Source: Bifidobacteriaceae bacterium (lineage in GTDB: Bacteria > Actinomycetota > Actinomycetes > Actinomycetales > WQXJ01). Taken from it: a stretch of DNA of 10,565 bases. This document shows, one piece after another, positions 6,335-10,565 of this stretch (positions are counted from its first letter, which is position 1; the number at the start of each line of letters is the position of its first letter). The position numbers and the translations under genes are program-made. The notes below the pieces were generated by a model. It was not told the DNA's origin and made no database searches. It worked only from the letters and a program-made list of their open reading frames with translations. Location of the stretch: assembly GCA_031255075.1 (NCBI GenBank), contig JAIRTF010000181.1:1-10565 (forward strand). Reading direction: 5' to 3'.

Positions 6335-7148
6335 CCTGTGCCAGTTCTTCCGGCAGGGGATAGGGATTCGGTGTGCACCCGTCCAACCCCTTGGACTGCT
6401 GCATCATCAGCGGAGCCGTCTCACCCGGGCCGGCGCAATAGCTGTGATCCAAGCCCAGGAAATGACCGACTTCGTGGTTTATCACCATGGTTTGGTAGGT
6501 GCGGGCGTCCCAACCCCATTGGTTGGACGCCTCGGTTCCCTCTAGCCAGCGCAACTCGTTGATCACCACGCTGGAACCGACCCGGCAGGAATACTCCGGT
6601 GTGCAGTCCGGGCTGAAGCTGGGCAACTCCTCCGGGGCGGCCAGAATCAACACGAAATCGGCTGGTTCGTCTTGGCCTGCCTCCTGGAAGAAGACACCCA
6701 CCCCGGCCCAGCCTTGCGGGTCGGCCAGGACTTCGGCCGCCGCGCAGGCGAACTGGCGTTCGGCGGTCTGGACCGCGCCTTGGGTGGTCACTACGTAGCG
6801 AACCACCTGGGCGGCATCGTCCGGGATGTTTTGTTGGGCTGGGCGGCAAAGCGGGGGCCGCGAACGGGGCACTTGGTCCGAAGCGTTGGGTAAGCCCTGG
6901 TCCGTGGGCGGCGCCTGAGTTGGCGAGGTGATCGCCAAACGCGCCAGGTGGGGCACCGCCAAGATGGCCGCGCCGGTCAGGACCAGACAGACAATCAACA
7001 CTGGCAGGGCTTTGATGGCCCGTCGATGCCGCTGCGGTGGCCTGGGAGGAGGAGCTCCCGCCGGCCGGGGAAGAGGCCTGTAGGCAGGGACGCCCGGTGC
7101 TGAGCCGTATGGTGGGCCCGGCGGGTGACCAAACGAATCCGGTTCCAT
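6324..7148 (-). CDS. Membrane-anchored DUF3152-type zinc metallopeptidase
   Basis: A 274-residue protein with a Pro/Arg-rich cytoplasmic head (1-43), one membrane segment (about 47-66), a Pro-rich linker and an extracytoplasmic zincin domain. HEVGHFLGLDH (225-235) is a complete HExxHxxGxxH zinc site, and PLMMQQS (247-252) is placed like a Met-turn. Six cysteines outside the membrane (101, 135, 182, 188, 238, 258) could make three disulfides. These features match the actinobacterial DUF3152 family; substrate unknown. ATG 7148 is the first start after an in-frame TAG at 7167-7169. It has no properly spaced Shine-Dalgarno; CATACT ends 6 nt before it and may be a leaderless -10. The gene is downstream of guaB3 in the same direction and overlaps the opposing ligase gene at its 3' end. 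Confidence 0.87.
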   Translation of the reverse strand: MEPDSFGHPPGPPYGSAPGVPAYRPLPRPAGAPPPRPPQRHRRAIKALPVLIVCLVLTGAAILAVPHLARLAITSPTQAPPTDQGLPNASDQVPRSRPPLCRPAQQNIPDDAAQVVRYVVTTQGAVQTAERQFACAAAEVLADPQGWAGVGVFFQEAGQDEPADFVLILAAPEELPSFSPDCTPEYSCRVGSSVVINELRWLEGTEASNQWGWDARTYQTMVINHEVGHFLGLDHSYCAGPGETAPLMMQQSKGLDGCTPNPYPLPEELAQVSY

Positions 7149-7271
7149 CTCCGAAGTATGCGCGGGCTATCTGGGTTCCTCCTGGTACTGCTGCGGCGTC
7201 TGGGCGGGCGGCTGGTGGCACCTGGGTACCAGTCGTGGTGGGTCCACAGAAGGATGCTGGTCGGATTGGGG

Positions 7272-7291
7272 GATGATCCAAATGGGTCATC
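7272..7291. promoter_or_regulatory. Imperfect 20-bp palindrome, operator-like
   Basis: GATGATCCAAATGGGTCATC is symmetric at all but one base pair plus the two central bases. It lies in the 264-bp gap between guaB3 and the protease gene, about 125 bp upstream of the protease start. The 2-nt loop argues against an RNA hairpin and for a dimeric protein-binding site. No regulator is identified. Confidence 0.35.
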
Positions 7292-7412
7292 GGCCCGGTG
7301 GAGTGACCTGCTGGCATTCCGCAGCGACCCTGCGTGTTATCAGAACTGGGTGCCTATTCAGAGGCGCGAAACTGGCTCGGAAGGCCGCGGCGGCGGGCGA
7401 GAGCGAAGCGGG

Positions 7413-8537
7413 CTAGGCAGCGGAATACGGTGCCACTACCACCTCGACCCGTTGGAACTCCTTCGGATCGACGTAGCCAGTTGAAGCCATGGCCCGCTTG
7501 AGGGCACCGACAAAGTTGGCTGAACCATCAGCAGTCTTGGATGGGCCGTACAGAATCTGCTCCATGGTGCCCACCGTGCCCACATGAACGCGCTCACCGC
7601 GCGGCAGCCGGCCATGGTGGGCTTCCGCACCCCAATGCCAGCCCTGCCCGGGGGCTTCCAGAGCCCGCGCCAAAGCGGCACCCAGCATGACGGCATCGGC
7701 CCCGCAGGCGATGGCTTTGACCACATCGCCGCTGCGCCCAACCGCGCCATCGGCAATGACATGGACATAGCGGCCGCCGGATTCATCCAAATAGTCCCGG
7801 CGGGCTGCCGCCACATCGGCAATAGCCGTGGCCATCGGCGCGTGGATACCCAAGGTGACCCTGGTGGTGTGGGCCGCGCCGCCGCCAAAGCCCACCAGGA
7901 TGCCCGCGGCGCCCGTTCGCATCAGATGCAGAGCAGCCGTGTAGGTGGCCGCTCCGCCCACAATCACTGGCACGTCCAACTCATAGATGAACCGCTTCAG
8001 ATTCAACGGCTCTGAAGCTGACGAGACATGCTCAGCGGACACGGTGGTGCCACGAATGACAAACAAGTCCACCCCGGCTTCCACCACTGTGCGCCACAGC
8101 GCCTGGGTCCGTTGAGGGGACAGGGCCCCGGCCACAGTGACGCCGCCGGCTCTGATCTCCGCCAGGCGGCTGGCGATCAACTCCGGTTTGACCGGCTCGG
8201 TGTAAATCTGCTGCAACCTTGGCGTGGCCTGCTCTGGTGGCAGGGCTGCGATCTCCGCCAGCAGCTTTGATGGATCCTCATAGCGGGTCCATACGCCCTC
8301 TAGGTCCAGCACCCCCAAGCCACCCAGCTTGCCCAGTTGGATCACCGTGGCGGGGGACATCACCGAATCCATTGGCGCCGCCAGAATGGGTGTGTCGAAA
8401 TGGTAGGCATCAATCTGCCAACCGACCGAGATTTCCTCCGGGTCGCGGGTGCGCCTGGATGGCACCACCGCCACATCATCAAGGGAATACGCCTGGCGAC
8501 CGCGTTTGCCGCGGCCAATCTCGATCTCGCTACTCAC
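7413..8537 (-). CDS. guaB3: GuaB3 family IMP dehydrogenase-related protein
   Basis: A 374-residue TIM-barrel protein of the IMPDH/GMP-reductase superfamily, GuaB3 type. It begins SSEIEIGRGKRGRQAYSLDD (2-21), has LAAPMDSVMSP (52-62), and keeps the IMP-phosphate-binding HVIADGAVGRSGDVVKAI (229-246) and ADAVMLG. It has no CBS domains. The active-site loop that reads GxGxGSICTTR in true IMPDH is GFGGGAAHTTR (196-206), with His203 where the catalytic Cys would be, so normal IMPDH or GMP reductase chemistry is unlikely; the actinobacterial GuaB3 role is unresolved. The frame is open to TTG 8546, but I chose GTG 8537: it gives the usual N-terminus and TTG overlaps a TAGGCT -10-like hexamer. No clear terminator follows. 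Confidence 0.92.
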   Translation of the reverse strand: MSSEIEIGRGKRGRQAYSLDDVAVVPSRRTRDPEEISVGWQIDAYHFDTPILAAPMDSVMSPATVIQLGKLGGLGVLDLEGVWTRYEDPSKLLAEIAALPPEQATPRLQQIYTEPVKPELIASRLAEIRAGGVTVAGALSPQRTQALWRTVVEAGVDLFVIRGTTVSAEHVSSASEPLNLKRFIYELDVPVIVGGAATYTAALHLMRTGAAGILVGFGGGAAHTTRVTLGIHAPMATAIADVAAARRDYLDESGGRYVHVIADGAVGRSGDVVKAIACGADAVMLGAALARALEAPGQGWHWGAEAHHGRLPRGERVHVGTVGTMEQILYGPSKTADGSANFVGALKRAMASTGYVDPKEFQRVEVVVAPYSAA

Positions 8538-8545
8538 AATCGTCA

Positions 8546-8551
8546 AGCCTA
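8546..8551 (-). promoter_or_regulatory. Putative -10 element (TAGGCT) of guaB3
   Basis: On the minus strand TAGGCT ends 8 nt before GTG 8537. No Shine-Dalgarno of good length and spacing is present, which fits a leaderless or nearly leaderless transcript. The upstream TTG shares a base with this hexamer and so would not be transcribed as a start codon. Confidence 0.38.
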
Positions 8552-8660
8552 ATGGGCTCCGCCGCCGCGCACCGATGGGCGCTGGGTGGTTTGGACTCTC
8601 CAGGCGCTAACCCGCGTGGGGCCGTTGGCGCGCTAGTGGGAGTACGTGACGGTTTTTCGC

Positions 8661-8825
8661 GGCATCGACCGTCCTCACCGAGCGGCGCGGCGGGGCATCG
8701 GCCGGGTCATCGGGTCGGTTTGGTGCGGCATCGGCAGCCCTTGCGAAACGGCACTGCGCGGCATCCGCTGGGCAGGCGGGTCGGTTTGGTGCGGCATCGG
8801 CAGCCTTGAGGCACTCTTGCCGCCG
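8661..8825. repeat. 33-bp-period tandem repeat, five units
   Basis: GGCATC occurs at 8661, 8694, 8727, 8760 and 8793, each exactly 33 bp apart. Units 2 (8694-8726) and 4 (8760-8792) agree at 27 of 33 bases, and a perfect 29-bp direct repeat starts at 8711 and 8777, so there is also a 66-bp higher-order period. Words CGTGACGG at 8645-8652 and 8830-8837 bracket the array. The period is 11 codons, and a plus-strand frame 8646-8834 (GTG start, 62 residues) reads as 11-residue repeats beginning RGI or CGI, but I see no firm evidence that it is translated. The array ends directly against the lipoprotein stop codon and fills most of the gap to guaB3. Confidence 0.85.
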
Positions 8826-8837
8826 GGAGCGTGACGG

Positions 8838-10001
8838 CTACAGGTTCGCCAATAGCTCTTCCAGTTGGGCCAGGGCGCGGTCCAACTCTTCACCGTACTG
8901 CTGGAGATGCTTGGTCTCGATATCCACCAGCACCGCCGCGAACTGGTTCACATAATCGGTTTCCTGGCGGCACTTGAAATCTGCCACGGCTATCGCGATC
9001 TCTATCTCTGAGCCGACCAGCGTTTGTTGCTCAGTTGGTATGGCGTCTAGAGCCACTGCGCCGCCGGCGGCCGCCCAATCGAATCGGGACCCATCGGGGG
9101 CGGTGGATGAGGCCAAACCGATCATCGAGTTGGGGTCGGAGACCTCCGACAAGTCCCAAGTACTGTCAGCGAAGCCCGTGACGCAGGCGGTGTATTGGTC
9201 ATTCAGGGCGAGAATGCGAGAATCGCCATAGACACTGCCCGGTCCTGGAACGCGGCGCTCGCGCATCTGATCATCGAAAGTGATCTCCACCAGGGTGACG
9301 CCGCCCATCTCATCGAAAGGCTCAAGGAAACTCATGTCTGGGCCCGCATCTGCGGGGTGGTTTTCCAAAGCCAGGAGCCAACACGCGCTCGGATCGGGAT
9401 TGGCTGCGGATTCGTAGTCGTGGTATCCGAGCAACGCTATGTCGTATTCGCGCTGGGCCTGGCTGGACAGCCCATCTCGGTAATTTCGGTTCTGCAGAGC
9501 GGGGCCGGCGAGTGGTTCCTCAGAAGGGCCATCATCCGGCCGAGGAGGGCTGATGCCATAGCCGAATCGTTCGGCCTCGGCCAACGTCGCTGGCAGCCAG
9601 GGGATGCCCAATCTGACGCCAGGTGCGGGCAGTGACACCTCCTCCGCCTCTTCTTCGAGGTCAATCTCCAACGGTTCGGGGTAATAGGCAAAGCCGCGCC
9701 CGCCCATGCACTCGGCGATGAACAGCTCGAAGCGCTCAATCCGCTTCTTCTCTTGATCAAAATCAACCGAGTCCGCCAGCTTCTGGAGCCCAGCGGTGAC
9801 GCGCTGGTAATAGGGCTCGAAGGGCATTTCGACAGGCGATTCGATAGTTATCTGAGCGTAAGGAATCCCATCAGGACTGACTGAGGAAACACCGCCGCTG
9901 GGGGAGGCTTCCGGATGGCCACTGTCAGGGTTGGTGCAGGCAGCGGCGCCCAACACCAGGCTCAGCGCCAAACACAGCCGCATTCGCGGGGCTCTGCGCA
10001 T
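8838..10001 (-). CDS. Predicted lipoprotein of unknown function
   Basis: I do not recognise a named family. The 387-residue product starts with a lipoprotein signal: basic MRRAPRMR, a hydrophobic core, and lipobox GAAAC with the lipidated cysteine at 22, followed by a Ser/Pro-rich linker. The mature part is acidic and has four cysteines (98, 197, 263, 344). Two lie in similar contexts (AECMGGRGFAY and TACVTGFAD), and a third in ADFKCRQETDY; this layout resembles many actinobacterial surface lipoproteins of unknown role, and two disulfides are plausible. The last 30 residues are helical and Leu/Glu-rich. ATG 10001 is supported by GGAG seven nt upstream. The gene stands alone, with the 33-bp repeat after its stop and a 370-bp divergent region before its start. 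Confidence 0.8.
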   Translation of the reverse strand: MRRAPRMRLCLALSLVLGAAACTNPDSGHPEASPSGGVSSVSPDGIPYAQITIESPVEMPFEPYYQRVTAGLQKLADSVDFDQEKKRIERFELFIAECMGGRGFAYYPEPLEIDLEEEAEEVSLPAPGVRLGIPWLPATLAEAERFGYGISPPRPDDGPSEEPLAGPALQNRNYRDGLSSQAQREYDIALLGYHDYESAANPDPSACWLLALENHPADAGPDMSFLEPFDEMGGVTLVEITFDDQMRERRVPGPGSVYGDSRILALNDQYTACVTGFADSTWDLSEVSDPNSMIGLASSTAPDGSRFDWAAAGGAVALDAIPTEQQTLVGSEIEIAIAVADFKCRQETDYVNQFAAVLVDIETKHLQQYGEELDRALAQLEELLANL

Positions 10002-10371
10002 CTGGCGTCTCCATCTTAAGGGGTGTGCTGAGGCTCAGGCGTGATCCCGGCAAACGGGGATTGCCGGTGTAGGCCGCTCCTGACAGCGTGGGTGACTGCT
10101 GTGATAGTCGCCAGTATGGCAGAAGCATGGAGCAGCGGGCGTAGCACCGTTTGGCGACCGATGCCGCGCGGTTTCGCTGACGGATTCGCAAGACTTAGCA
10201 TGCCAACGGCTCGGCACGCGAAAAGCTTGGAACTTGCCGGTCGAGGTGTCAGGGGGCGCGGCATCGGCCGGGCCTTGGGTGGGCGTCGGGGTGCGGGACA
10301 TCTGCTGGGCGGAGGGGCGGCTGCGCGGTGTGTTGGCTGACGGTGTCAGAGGGAGGTGGCAGAGTGGAGAC
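10002..10371. other. Divergent intergenic region with hairpin and repeat-like tract
   Basis: No supportable gene. It separates the lipoprotein (-) from the exonuclease (+) and must hold both promoters, though I find no clear -35/-10 pair. It contains a perfect 7-bp inverted repeat at 10047-10067 and, at about 10157-10275, words resembling the 33-bp repeat units (CGATGCCGCGC, TTCGCAAG, GCGCGGCATCGGCCGGG). Possible reading frames here have no family features. Confidence 0.6.
10047..10067. repeat. Perfect 7-bp inverted repeat (CCGGCAA/TTGCCGG)
   Basis: Arms 10047-10053 and 10061-10067 flank a 7-nt loop, 45 bp upstream of the lipoprotein start. It could be a leader hairpin or an operator. There is no T-tract, so it is not a terminator. 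Confidence 0.5.
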
Positions 10372-10565
10372 ATGAGGGATTTGGTTGGATTCGACACAGA
10401 GACCACCGGCGTCAGGACTGAGGCCGACAGGATAGTCACCGCTGCGCTGGTTTGCCGCCGAGCCGATGGCTCCCGGGAGGCCGCCACCTGGTTGATCAAC
10501 CCTGGTGTGGAGATACCGGCGCAGGCCACGGCGGTGCACGGGATCACCACCGCCAAAGCTCAGGC
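10372..10565 (+). CDS. DnaQ-family (DEDD) 3'-5' exonuclease, 5' part only
   Basis: The window ends inside this gene; 64 full codons are present. The Exo I motif FDTETTG (7-13, acidic D8 and E10) starts the protein, followed by DRIVTAALV and, at 56-60, VHGIT, the conserved segment seen in DNA polymerase III epsilon-type exonucleases. These enzymes remove nucleotides from DNA 3' ends with two metal ions and serve in proofreading or repair. Exo II and III motifs lie beyond the window, so I cannot tell epsilon subunit from a stand-alone exonuclease. ATG 10372 is the best start because in-frame codons upstream offer none and the family begins just before Exo I. GGAG sits only 2 nt from the ATG and GGGAGG 15 nt away, so initiation signals are atypical. 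Confidence 0.88.
   Translation, partial: MRDLVGFDTETTGVRTEADRIVTAALVCRRADGSREAATWLINPGVEIPAQATAVHGITTAKAQ

Noticed and set aside
6421..7317. A 298-codon minus-strand open frame overlapping the protease gene
   Set aside because: It is longer than the protease frame but has no domain, membrane segment or motif; the HExxHxxGxxH site, membrane anchor and cysteines are in the other frame. High GC makes long shadow frames common.
7330..7412. Terminator after guaB3
   Set aside because: The region is GC-rich with short self-complementary words (GCCGCGGC) but no stem of convincing length and no T-tract.
8219..8809. A 196-codon plus-strand open frame antisense to guaB3 and running through the repeat
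   Set aside because: Pro/Ser/Arg-rich with no family features; it is a shadow of the guaB3 codons continued into the repeat.
8661..8825. CRISPR array
   Set aside because: Units are contiguous at 33 bp with diverged copies and no unique spacers; no cas genes are present.
8646..8834. A 62-codon repeat-protein gene in the 33-bp array
   Set aside because: The frame is open with 11-residue repeats, but GGGAG is only 3 nt from the GTG, the product resembles nothing known, and any repeat with period divisible by 3 gives such a frame. Kept as a DNA repeat.
10080..10371. Plus- and minus-strand open frames of 80-173 codons in the divergent region
   Set aside because: No start signals, domains or signal peptides; composition and overlap suggest chance frames in GC-rich repeat-like DNA.

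Overview
The window is GC-rich chromosomal DNA from an actinobacterium (Actinomycetota). The evidence is a GuaB3-type IMP dehydrogenase relative, a DUF3152-type secreted zincin, a THUMP-like-domain methyltransferase, a tsaB-rimI-tsaD block, many GTG starts, and a groES gene under a perfect CIRCE element. I cannot place it below phylum with confidence. It is mostly ordinary core genome. I see no insertion sequence, prophage, CRISPR array, tRNA or rRNA.

Layout. (1) 26-886 (+): EamA/RhtA-type exporter. (2) 905-3309 (+): tsaB, rimI and tsaD, packed with 4-bp overlap or 3-bp gap. They supply two of the proteins for the tRNA t6A37 modification plus a ribosomal-protein or TsaD-associated N-acetyltransferase. 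(3) 3414-3707 (-): groES, convergent with tsaD, with a strong hairpin terminator between them and CIRCE plus promoter upstream. (4) 3930-6334 (+): a SAM methyltransferase and a GCS2-family carboxylate-amine ligase, overlapping by 4 bp and divergent from groES across the CIRCE. (5) 6324-7148 (-): membrane-anchored HExxH protease, overlapping the ligase gene tail to tail by 11 bp. (6) 7413-8537 (-): guaB3. (7) 8655-8825: a 33-bp-period tandem repeat. (8) 8838-10001 (-): lipoprotein of unknown function. (9) 10002-10371: long divergent intergenic region with a second, degenerate repeat-like tract. (10) 10372 to the edge (+): start of a DnaQ-family 3'-5' exonuclease.

Two signals cut across genes. 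First, TAGGCT or a close relative lies 6-8 nt before the GTG start of the exporter, tsaB, guaB3 and the methyltransferase (and before a second GTG of tsaD), none of which has a well-placed Shine-Dalgarno. These look like -10 elements of leaderless transcripts. groES, the ligase and the lipoprotein do have Shine-Dalgarno sequences. Second, the 33-bp repeat with GGCATC at exact 33-bp intervals sits against the end of the lipoprotein gene, and related words appear beyond that gene's other end. The repeat is the least explained item here; I found no convincing new multi-gene system.
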